From Flavobacterium sinopsychrotolerans (GTDB taxonomy: Bacteria; Bacteroidota; Bacteroidia; Flavobacteriales; Flavobacteriaceae): DNA of 64,000 nucleotides. Each line of letters starts with the position of its first letter. Positions within the stretch are counted from its first letter, which is position 1. The position numbers and the translations under genes were made by a program. Under the pieces are notes generated by a model that searched no databases, had not been told where the DNA came from, and worked only from the letters and a program-made list of their open reading frames with translations. The DNA lies in contig NZ_FODN01000001.1 in NCBI RefSeq assembly GCF_900110375.1, positions 910,796 through 974,795 on the forward strand, read 5' to 3'. Below are positions 17,438 through 24,771 of the stretch, piece after piece.

Positions 17438-17788
17438 ATGGCTTTTGAAGAATTAAAAGAAAATACAGAAAATATTCAAGAACAGGCGAAAGCTTTTTTA
17501 GAAAGTAATGCAGCTTATTATAAATTGTGGGGTTTCAAGGTTGCCATGAAATCGACCACAATGATTATCAAGTTTACATTGATTTTATTGTGTTTTAGCA
17601 TGGTGTTATTGTTTTGTTCTGTCGCCGCTGCCTTAGCTATAGGCATTGCTTTAGATAGTTATGCTTTTGGATTTTTAATCGTTGGTGGAATTTATCTTGT
17701 GATAACAGCAATTTTATTTACTATAAAAGATAAAATAGTTGAAGGACCAATTTTAGAGAGATTTTCAGAAATATTTTTTAACGATTAA
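17438..17788 (+). CDS. Phage holin superfamily-like inner-membrane protein
   Basis: 116 residues. A helical N terminus (FEELKENTENIQEQAKAFLE) is followed by AAYYKLWGFKVAMKSTTMII and two membrane segments, about 47-68 (FTLILLCFSMVLLFCSVAAA) and 77-97 (FGFLIVGGIYLVITAILFTI), then IKDKIVEGPILERFSEIF. This layout is that of the 'phage holin family' (holin 3_6-like) proteins widespread in non-phage contexts in Bacteroidetes. There is no phage gene nearby, so a lysis role is unlikely. It sits between the YtxH gene and a DUF6327-like gene in one operon. Confidence 0.75.
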   Translation: MAFEELKENTENIQEQAKAFLESNAAYYKLWGFKVAMKSTTMIIKFTLILLCFSMVLLFCSVAAALAIGIALDSYAFGFLIVGGIYLVITAILFTIKDKIVEGPILERFSEIFFND

Positions 17789-17791
17789 CTT

Positions 17792-18064
17792 ATGGAAACC
17801 AAAAAATATTCATCCTACGCTCAAATTGAAAGGGAACTTGAAATTTTAAAGATTGAAAAAGAAATCAGTTATCAAAAATTGACTTATGGTTTTCAAAAAA
17901 CAAAGGAAAGTATTACGCCTCAAAACATTGTAAGCGACTTAATAGGCACGTATAGTTCTGTTATTCCTTATGGAGCAATTGTTTCAACAGCGGCTCCTTT
18001 TATATTAAATAAAGCAATTCCGTTTATTAAAAATTGGTTTGCTAAAAGAAAAAGAGGCAATTAA
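17792..18064 (+). CDS. DUF6327-like small protein
   Basis: 90 residues. It begins METKKYSSYAQIERELEILK, with a charged helical N-terminal half (KIEKEISYQKLTYGFQKTKE) and a more hydrophobic C-terminal part (YSSVIPYGAIVSTAAPFILN) ending in a basic tail. I associate this layout with DUF6327 from memory; no function is known. It follows the holin-like gene after 3 bases and its stop codon lies inside the operon's terminator hairpin. Confidence 0.65.
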   Translation: METKKYSSYAQIERELEILKIEKEISYQKLTYGFQKTKESITPQNIVSDLIGTYSSVIPYGAIVSTAAPFILNKAIPFIKNWFAKRKRGN

Positions 18065-18078
18065 GCCTCTTTTTTTTA
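18051..18078 (+). terminator. Terminator of the YtxH operon, overlapping the last stop codon
   Basis: AAAGAGGC (18051-18058) pairs with GCCTCTTT (18065-18072), then a T-run. The stop codon TAA at 18062-18064 is in the loop. Confidence 0.85.
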
Positions 18079-18092
18079 TTAATTCTGGTAAA

Positions 18093-19067
18093 TTATTCTT
18101 CTGTTTCAGTTGTTTCTGGAGCTTGATTTCCAGTATGATGTTCTTCAACCTTTGGTTTTCTATTTGTTTTCTTCATCATTTCTCCAACTTGGTTTGAGGC
18201 AGAAAATGACGCAACCATATTATTCAACATATCACTTCCAGCTTGAGGAGAATTAGGCAATAAAATTAAATTAGAGTTTGTGTCTGCACCAATAGCTTGT
18301 AGTGTATCATAATGTTGGGTAACCACAATCAAAGCAGATGCTTCCTGTGAATTTATACCTACTTTATTTAAGACATCTACACTTTCTACTAAACCTCTTG
18401 CAATCTCACGTCTTTGATCAGCAATACCTTGTCCTTGTAAACGCTTGCTTTCTGCTTCAGCCTTGGCTTTGGCAACAATTCTAATTCTGGATGCTTCTGC
18501 TTCAAACTCAGCAACCGTTTTTTCACGGTCTGCTGCATTAATTCTGTTCATTGCATTTTTTACTTGAATATCCGGATCGATATCTGTTACCAATGTATTG
18601 ATAATGGTATAGCCATAAGTTGTCATGGCTTCATTCAACTCTCTTTTTACAGCAACTGCAATGTCATCTTTTCTTTCAAAAACATCATCTAATTTCAGTT
18701 TAGGAACCTCGGCACGAACGACATCAAACACATAAGAAGTAATTTGATCGTGTGGATATTCCAGTTTATAAAATGCATCATAAACGGTATCTTTTACAAC
18801 CATAAATTGAACTGAAACTTTTAGTTTCACAAATACGTTGTCCTTAGTTTTGGTTTCGATAATAACGTCTAATTGTTGTATTTTTAGATTTACGCGTCCC
18901 GCAATTCTGTCAATCATTGGGATTTTTAAATGTAAACCGGATTGTCTGATACTTAAGAACTTTCCAAATCGTTCTACAACAACTGCCGTTTGTTGCTTTA
19001 CTGTGAAAAAAGAGGAGAGTAAAATAAATAATCCAAATACTAAAAGGATAATTAAGGTAACATTCAT
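18093..19067 (-). CDS. SPFH/Band 7 (stomatin-like) membrane protein
   Basis: 324 residues. An N-terminal membrane anchor (NVTLIILLVFGLFILLSSFF) is followed by the SPFH start TVKQQTAVVVERFGKFLSIR and GLHLKIPMIDRIAGRVNLKI, then a long helical region (ADREKTVAEFEAEASRIRIV) with the stomatin pattern KAEAESKRLQGQGIADQRRE. The C-terminal ~40 residues are polar and charged (NRKPKVEEHHTGNQAPETTE). Such proteins form large rings in the inner membrane and organise membrane domains or proteases. The 'slipin/paraslipin' subgroup fits best. No NfeD-type partner gene is beside it. It converges with the YtxH operon. Confidence 0.9.
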   Translation of the reverse strand: MNVTLIILLVFGLFILLSSFFTVKQQTAVVVERFGKFLSIRQSGLHLKIPMIDRIAGRVNLKIQQLDVIIETKTKDNVFVKLKVSVQFMVVKDTVYDAFYKLEYPHDQITSYVFDVVRAEVPKLKLDDVFERKDDIAVAVKRELNEAMTTYGYTIINTLVTDIDPDIQVKNAMNRINAADREKTVAEFEAEASRIRIVAKAKAEAESKRLQGQGIADQRREIARGLVESVDVLNKVGINSQEASALIVVTQHYDTLQAIGADTNSNLILLPNSPQAGSDMLNNMVASFSASNQVGEMMKKTNRKPKVEEHHTGNQAPETTETEE

Positions 19068-19153
19068 AATGTATTTTAGTTAAAAATTGACTCACAATTT
19101 ACTAATTAAAACGTAAGGATTCTCCTTATTAACATTTTTATAATATAAAATAA

Positions 19154-19220
19154 TCATTCTTTCCATTTTATAAAGAATGAAAGACATCTAATTCATAAAT
19201 TAAAACTTATGAATTAGATG
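19154..19220. terminator. Two adjacent hairpins downstream of gltX
   Basis: The first is a perfect 14 bp inverted repeat, CATCTAATTCATAA (19185-19198) and TTATGAATTAGATG (19207-19220), loop 8. The second is TCATTCTTT (19154-19162) with AAAGAATGA (19172-19180). They begin 30 bases after the gltX stop and probably end its transcript, although no long T-run follows. Confidence 0.6.
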
Positions 19221-19249
19221 CCTTTCCGGTAGACAATATTTTTGTAAGC

Positions 19250-20755
19250 TTACAATGTTGCTATTGCTTTTTGGATTCTTTTTATCGTTTCGTCTTTTCC
19301 AATTACTTCAACGATATCAAATAGGTGAGGACCTTTCAGCGCTCCAACCAAACTCAAACGAAACGGTTGCATTACTTTTCCCATTCCAATTTCGTTTTTC
19401 GTCATCCAGTCTTTGACAATGGTTTCGATATTCATCGAAGTGAAATCGGTAATTTCTTCTACTACAGAGATTAATTCCTGCATTAACGCCGGAGTTTCTG
19501 CTTTCCAATTTTTGCTTGCTTTTTCATCATAAGCAGTTGGAGCTACAAAAAAGAAATCGCTCATTTCCCAAAATTCAGAAACAAAATGCGCGCGTTCCTT
19601 GATTAAAGAAACCACTTTTGTTAGAACAGTATCATTTACAGAAAATCCTTTTTCAGCCAAAATAGGAGCATAGGCTTTCGCCAAAGTTGCATCTTCCTGT
19701 TTGATTAAATAGTGGTGATTGAACCATTTGTTTTTTTCAGGATCAAATTTAGCTCCGGATTTATGAACTCTGTTCAAGTCAAATGCTGCTACTAATTCTT
19801 CCAGCGAGAATAATTCTTTATCCGTTCCGTCGTTCCAACCTAATAATGCTAAAAAGTTGATTACGGCTTCCGGGAAAAATCCTTTTTCTCTGTAACCTGA
19901 TGAAACTCCTTCTGCGGTTTTCCAGTCTAATGGAAATACAGGAAATCCCATTTTGTCACCATCACGTTTGGATAATTTTCCGTTTCCAACAGGTTTCATA
20001 ATCAATGGTAAATGGGCAAATTCTGGTGCTTCCCAACCAAATGCTCTGTACAATAAAACGTGTAAAGGCATTGATGGCAACCATTCTTCACCACGAATTA
20101 CATGCGAAGTTTCCATTAAATGATCATCCACAATATTAGCCAAATGATACGTTGGCATTCCGTCACTTTTGAATAATACTTTATCGTCTAATAGATTTGT
20201 TTCAAATTTCACGTCGCCACGAATAATGTCATGCAAATGCAACGTTTCATTCACCGGAGTTTTAAAACGGATGACATAATGTTCGCCATCAGCAATTCTT
20301 TTAGCAGTTTCATCTGCAGAAATCACTAATGAAGTGTCCAGTTTTTCTCTGTTGGTATGATTGTAAATAAATGTTTTTCCTTGTTCTTCCTCTAATTTTC
20401 GTGCTGCATCCAAAGCTTCTGCTGTATCAAAAGCATAATACGCATTTCCGGAATTGATTAATTCAGCAGCATATTGTTGGTACAAATCTTTTCTTTCGCT
20501 TTGACGGTATGGACCAAATTTTTCATTTTTTCCAATAGTCTCATCTGGAGCAATTCCTAACCATTCCAGTGCTTCCATGATATATTCTTCGGCACCTGGA
20601 ACAAAACGGTTTTGATCCGTATCTTCAATTCTCATGAAGAAAACACCATTGTTTTTTTTGGCAAACAAATAATTGAATAATGCGGTACGAACGCCGCCAA
20701 TATGTAAAGGTCCAGTTGGACTTGGTGCAAAACGCACACGAACTTGTTTAGACAT
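19250..20755 (-). CDS. gltX: Glutamyl-tRNA synthetase
   Basis: 501 residues from the ATG at 20755. Signature sequences: VRVRFAPSPTGPLHIGGVRT (HIGH motif at the N terminus), KNNGVFFMRIEDTDQNRFVP, and KLSKRDGDKMGFPVFPLDW (KMSKS motif). It charges tRNA-Glu with glutamate. An ATG 27 bases further upstream (20782) would add MYLRKKFTA, but a -7-like box (20772-20779) lies between the two, so the upstream codon should not be transcribed; family members also begin close to this MSKQVRVRFAP. Full length with all landmarks. The C-terminal third is the all-helical anticodon domain. Confidence 0.96.
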   Translation of the reverse strand: MSKQVRVRFAPSPTGPLHIGGVRTALFNYLFAKKNNGVFFMRIEDTDQNRFVPGAEEYIMEALEWLGIAPDETIGKNEKFGPYRQSERKDLYQQYAAELINSGNAYYAFDTAEALDAARKLEEEQGKTFIYNHTNREKLDTSLVISADETAKRIADGEHYVIRFKTPVNETLHLHDIIRGDVKFETNLLDDKVLFKSDGMPTYHLANIVDDHLMETSHVIRGEEWLPSMPLHVLLYRAFGWEAPEFAHLPLIMKPVGNGKLSKRDGDKMGFPVFPLDWKTAEGVSSGYREKGFFPEAVINFLALLGWNDGTDKELFSLEELVAAFDLNRVHKSGAKFDPEKNKWFNHHYLIKQEDATLAKAYAPILAEKGFSVNDTVLTKVVSLIKERAHFVSEFWEMSDFFFVAPTAYDEKASKNWKAETPALMQELISVVEEITDFTSMNIETIVKDWMTKNEIGMGKVMQPFRLSLVGALKGPHLFDIVEVIGKDETIKRIQKAIATL

Positions 20756-20771
20756 TGCTGTAAATTTTTTG

Positions 20772-20779
20772 CGAAGATA
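20772..20779 (-). promoter_or_regulatory. Probable -7 box for gltX (TATCTTCG)
   Basis: On the minus strand TATCTTCG matches TAnnTTTG in all but one position and ends 16 bases upstream of the chosen gltX ATG. It decides the start codon. Confidence 0.4.
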
Positions 20780-20881
20780 CAAATTCGATTTCTCATGTTA
20801 TTATCTGAAAATGAGATAATGTAAGATTTATGTGTTTGATGATTTTTAACATTTCTTTATTCATATAAATTATTACTTTTA

Positions 20882-23800
20882 TTGGTTACAAAAAACAAAG
20901 TACAAATTTTGGATACTCAGCAATTTATTTATCAAAAATTAGAAGCTTTCATCAGAAAGTTTTACACTAACGAATTGATACGGGGAACTATTTTCTTTAT
21001 CGGTTTAGGATTGTTGTATTTTTTATTTACGCTTTTTGTTGAATATTTTCTTTGGCTTAAGCCAATGGGAAGAACCATTTTATTTTGGACTTTCGTTGGA
21101 GTAGAAGTGTATTTGTTGTTTCGTTTTATTTTGTTTCCAATTTTTAAATTATTCAAACTTCAAAAAGGAATCGATTACAATCAGGCTTCGGCAATTATTG
21201 GATATCATTTTACGGAAGTGAGTGACAAGCTTACTAACTTTTTACAACTATCAAATCCGAATGAGTATCAAATCAAATCGGAATTATTAGCTGCTTCGAT
21301 TGAACAAAAAGCGAATGCGTTGCAACCAATTCCTTTCGGCAATGCCATAAACTATAATGTTAACAGGAAATATTTTCCTTTGGCTTTAATTCCAATATTG
21401 TTATTTGCTTTCTTTTACTTTTCCGGAAACAGCAGCATGATTTCTCAGAGTTTGAATAGAGTAGTGCATTTCAATTCGACTTTTTTGCCACCTGCTCCAT
21501 TTAAATTTGTAGTTCTTAATTCAAATTTACAAACTGAACAAGGAAAGGATTTTATTCTTCGCATTAAAACAGAAGGAAAGATAGTTCCTGAGAATGCGAT
21601 GATTTTTATTGATGATGAAAGTTATTTTATGGAATCGACTAAAGCGGGACAGTTTCAATTTAAGATGGCAAAGCCTTCAGAAAATATTTTGTTCCACGTG
21701 GAGGGAAATGCCATTTCTTCACCTGATTATGAATTGAAAGTGATTACAGTTCCATCGATTGCTAATTTTGAAATGCAGTTGAACTTTCCTTCGTATTTGA
21801 ATAAAAAATCAGAAACTATCAAAGGAACAGGAAATGCAATCATTCCGGAAGGAACGAGTGTGACTTGGAAAATGAACACTCAAGCGACAGAAAATGTAGT
21901 GTGGATGAATGGAATCTCGAAAGCTACTTTTTTGAAAACAGAAAACACCTTTGTTTTATCAAAAAATATAGTTCAAAACACAGATTATCAAATTCTTACT
22001 TCAAATGAGAAGGTAAAAAACTACGAAAAACTCAATTATCAGCTCACAATTGTCAAAGATCAGTTCCCAACTATCAATGTGAACAATGCACCAGACAGTT
22101 TGAAGGTGGCTAAGAACTATGTTTTAGGTCAAATCTCCGATGATTATGGATTGTCTAAACTTCAGATTGTTTATTACGAAAGAGAGAAACCACAAACTGC
22201 TAAACGTGGAACAATTGCTATTAAGAAGAGTGCTTTTGATCAATTCGTATTTTCATTTCCAAGCAATCTTCTGGTGGAGCAAGGCGTGTCTTATGACTAT
22301 TATTTTGAAGTTTTTGATAACGATGCCATCCATAATTTCAAAAGTACGAAGTCTTCCGTTTTTTCTAATCGTGTTTCCACATATGAAGAAAAGGAAGATC
22401 AAATTTTGCAGCAGCAAAATGACAACATTAACAGTTTAGAGAAGTCTTTAAAAAACCAAGATAAGCAAATTTCTGAAATGGAGAAGTTGCAAAAAACCGG
22501 AAAAGAGAAAGAAAATTTGGATTTCAAAGATCAGCAAAAAGTTAATGATTTCATCAAACGTCAAATGAAACAGGATGAGATGATGAAGGAATTCACTAAA
22601 AAAATGAACGATAATTTGGAGCAATTTAAAACCGATAAAAAGGATGAATTGAAAGAGGAACTTCAAAAACGAATGGACAAAGCCGAAAAGGAATTGGAAA
22701 AAAACCAGAAGCTTTTAGATGAATTGAAAGAACTGAACGATAAAATTCAGAATGAAGAGTTGTTGACTAAGTTGGATAAATTTAAACAAAACAGTAAAAA
22801 CCAAACTAAGAATTTAGAACAATTAGTAGAGTTGACAAAGAGGTTTTATGTAGAAAAGAAAGCGGAACAATTAGGCGACAAATTGGACAAGCTTTCTGAG
22901 AAACAAGATATGTTATCTAATGATGAAAAGGAAAACAAACTAGACAAGCAAGATGATATTAATACTGAGTTTGACAAAATCCAAGAAGATTTAAATGATT
23001 TGGATAAAGAAAACAAGGAATTAAAATCACCTTTGGATTTACCTAAAGACGATGCTAAAGAAAAAAGTATTGACGAAGATTTAAAGAAATCTTCTGAGGA
23101 ATTGAAGAAAGAAAAAAAGGACAAAGCCAAACCAAATCAAAAAAGTGCTTCTAAAAAGATGAAAGAGATGGCGCAAAAAATGGCGCAAACTTTGGAGCAA
23201 GGTGAGATGGAACAGCTGGAGGAAGATGTTGCCATGTTAAGACAAATTTTGGACAACCTATTAGCATTTTCTTTATCCCAAGAAGACTTGATGAACCAAT
23301 TTAAAAAGCATAAAACAGGATCTCCGGCGTTCAATAAAAACATCAAAGTCCAACAGGATTTAAAACAACAGTTCAAGCATGTTGATGATAGTTTGTTTGC
23401 GATGTCGTTGCGCAATCCTAAAATTGCGGAGGATATTACTAAAGAAATTGGCAATGTAGTTTACAACGTAGATAAGTCTTTGTCCAGTTTAACAGATGCT
23501 CAAGTTACAAAAGGATTGTCACACCAACAATATACTGTTTCTGCGGCTAACAAATTGGCTGATTTCCTTAGTGATATGCTTAATAATATGCAAATGCAAA
23601 TGTCAGGAATGGGTTCCGGGAAACCAAAGCCAGGTCAAGGTCAAGGAATGCAATTGCCGGATATTATCAAAAAGCAAGAAGTTCTTGGCGAGAAAATGAA
23701 AGACGGAATTAAAAAAGGGGAGAAACCTGGCGAAGGTCAAAAAGGACAAAACGGCAAACAAGGTAAGCCCGGAGAATCGGGTGAAGAAGGCGAGGGTGGC

Positions 23801-24211
23801 GAAGGCGATGCACAAGCTATAATGGAAATTTATAAAGAGCAAAAGCAATTGCGCGAAGCATTACAAAACGAATTAAACAATCAAGGATTGGGTGGTAATG
23901 GACAAAGTGCTTTGGAACAAATGAAGCAAATTGAAAAGCAACTATTGAACAAAGGTTTTAAGAACGAAGCGCTTCAAAAGATACTGAATGTGAAACAGGA
24001 ATTATTGAAATTGAATTCCGCGATACAGCAACAAGGTGAAGAAAACAAACGCCAATCTGAAACTAATATAAAGGAGTTTAATAATCAATCTAATGCACTG
24101 CCAGCTGCTTTATTAGATTATTTGAATAGCATAGAAATATTAAATAGACAATCCTTACCTTTGCGCTCGAATTTTAATCAAAAGGTTCAAGAATATTTTA
24201 ATAAAAAATGA
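20882..24211 (+). CDS. DUF4175 family large membrane-anchored coiled-coil protein
   Basis: 1109 residues. Two N-terminal membrane helices (GTIFFIGLGLLYFLFTLFVE; TILFWTFVGVEVYLLFRFIL) and a third at about 162-180 (PLALIPILLFAFFYFSG) are followed by beta-rich domains to ~530, then a very Lys/Glu-rich coiled-coil (about 530-800), a Met/Gln region, a Gly-rich linker (GKPKPGQGQGMQLP, GKQGKPGESGEEGEGGEGD) and a final helical part. I recognise the DUF4175 layout of Bacteroidetes; function unknown, a periplasmic role is likely. No ATG is available near the N terminus: the frame opens with TTG at 20882, with another TTG at 20909, so the exact start is open. ybeY overlaps by 4 bases (ATGA), pointing to an operon. 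Confidence 0.8.
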   Translation: MVTKNKVQILDTQQFIYQKLEAFIRKFYTNELIRGTIFFIGLGLLYFLFTLFVEYFLWLKPMGRTILFWTFVGVEVYLLFRFILFPIFKLFKLQKGIDYNQASAIIGYHFTEVSDKLTNFLQLSNPNEYQIKSELLAASIEQKANALQPIPFGNAINYNVNRKYFPLALIPILLFAFFYFSGNSSMISQSLNRVVHFNSTFLPPAPFKFVVLNSNLQTEQGKDFILRIKTEGKIVPENAMIFIDDESYFMESTKAGQFQFKMAKPSENILFHVEGNAISSPDYELKVITVPSIANFEMQLNFPSYLNKKSETIKGTGNAIIPEGTSVTWKMNTQATENVVWMNGISKATFLKTENTFVLSKNIVQNTDYQILTSNEKVKNYEKLNYQLTIVKDQFPTINVNNAPDSLKVAKNYVLGQISDDYGLSKLQIVYYEREKPQTAKRGTIAIKKSAFDQFVFSFPSNLLVEQGVSYDYYFEVFDNDAIHNFKSTKSSVFSNRVSTYEEKEDQILQQQNDNINSLEKSLKNQDKQISEMEKLQKTGKEKENLDFKDQQKVNDFIKRQMKQDEMMKEFTKKMNDNLEQFKTDKKDELKEELQKRMDKAEKELEKNQKLLDELKELNDKIQNEELLTKLDKFKQNSKNQTKNLEQLVELTKRFYVEKKAEQLGDKLDKLSEKQDMLSNDEKENKLDKQDDINTEFDKIQEDLNDLDKENKELKSPLDLPKDDAKEKSIDEDLKKSSEELKKEKKDKAKPNQKSASKKMKEMAQKMAQTLEQGEMEQLEEDVAMLRQILDNLLAFSLSQEDLMNQFKKHKTGSPAFNKNIKVQQDLKQQFKHVDDSLFAMSLRNPKIAEDITKEIGNVVYNVDKSLSSLTDAQVTKGLSHQQYTVSAANKLADFLSDMLNNMQMQMSGMGSGKPKPGQGQGMQLPDIIKKQEVLGEKMKDGIKKGEKPGEGQKGQNGKQGKPGESGEEGEGGEGDAQAIMEIYKEQKQLREALQNELNNQGLGGNGQSALEQMKQIEKQLLNKGFKNEALQKILNVKQELLKLNSAIQQQGEENKRQSETNIKEFNNQSNALPAALLDYLNSIEILNRQSLPLRSNFNQKVQEYFNKK

Positions 24212-24627
24212 TCAATTTTAATTACGAAACCGACTTTAATTTAGACAACGAAGAAGCTATTGCAACTTGGTTGGGAAATGTTATTACTTCGGAAAACAAG
24301 AAAGAAGGAGAGATAAATTATATCTTTTGTGACGATGAGTATTTGCATAAAATTAATGTTGAGTATCTGGATCACGATACGTTAACGGACATCATTAGTT
24401 TTGATTATTCTATGGGCAATGAATTGCACGGAGACATTTTTGTTTCTGTTGAAAGAGTAAAAGACAATGCTGCTGATTTCAATGTTTCTTTTGAGGAAGA
24501 GTTAAAGCGCGTTTTGGTTCATGGTATTTTACATTACTGCGGTTACAAAGACAAAGGTGAAGCCGAAGAGCTTTTAATGCGTTCTAAAGAAGATGAAAAA
24601 ATCGCTATGTTTCACGTGGAACAATAG
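24208..24627 (+). CDS. ybeY: Endoribonuclease YbeY
   Basis: 139 residues. The N-terminal part (INYIFCDDEYLHKINVEYLD, then HDTLTDIISFDYS) and the metal motif VHGILHYCGYKDKGEAEELL are those of YbeY, a metal-dependent RNase in 16S rRNA 3' maturation and ribosome quality control. The usual HGxxHxxGYDH has Asp/Lys in place of the third His (HGILHYCGYKD), which I believe is normal in Bacteroidetes. The start overlaps the DUF4175 stop by 4 bases. The last six codons, MFHVEQ plus stop, are formed by a parS site, so the ParB-binding sequence is part of the reading frame. Confidence 0.92.
   Translation: MINFNYETDFNLDNEEAIATWLGNVITSENKKEGEINYIFCDDEYLHKINVEYLDHDTLTDIISFDYSMGNELHGDIFVSVERVKDNAADFNVSFEEELKRVLVHGILHYCGYKDKGEAEELLMRSKEDEKIAMFHVEQ
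24608..24623 (-). promoter_or_regulatory. parS: parS site 1, inside the 3' end of ybeY
   Basis: TGTTTCACGTGGAACA; its reverse complement TGTTCCACGTGAAACA is identical to the parS consensus bound by ParB/Spo0J. It encodes the C-terminal MFHVEQ of YbeY. Confidence 0.85.
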
Positions 24628-24653
24628 TGTCTTTCAGATCATCAAACCAAAAA

Positions 24654-24669
24654 TGTTTCACGTGGAACA
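24654..24669 (-). promoter_or_regulatory. parS: parS site 2
   Basis: The same 16 bases, TGTTTCACGTGGAACA, a perfect parS, 46 bases after site 1 in the gap between ybeY and mnmG. Confidence 0.88.
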
Positions 24670-24700
24670 TTTAGTTTTGATTTAAAAAATAAGTTTACAG

Positions 24701-24716
24701 TGTTTCACGTGGAACA
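24701..24716 (-). promoter_or_regulatory. parS: parS site 3
   Basis: A third perfect parS, TGTTTCACGTGGAACA, 47 bases after site 2 in the same orientation, 55 bases before the mnmG start. Confidence 0.88.
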
Positions 24717-24771
24717 AAACATATAGATTTCAAAATTACAATCCTGAACAAGGATTAAATCATAAAAGAAG

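Noticed and set aside
17438..17788. Prophage lysis gene (holin).
   Set aside because: The protein is in a conserved chromosomal operon with YtxH and no phage genes; the holin name is only a family label.
21690..21705. A parS-like half site (GTTCCACGTGGA) inside the DUF4175 gene.
   Set aside because: Only about 12 of 16 positions match, and the codons fit the protein.
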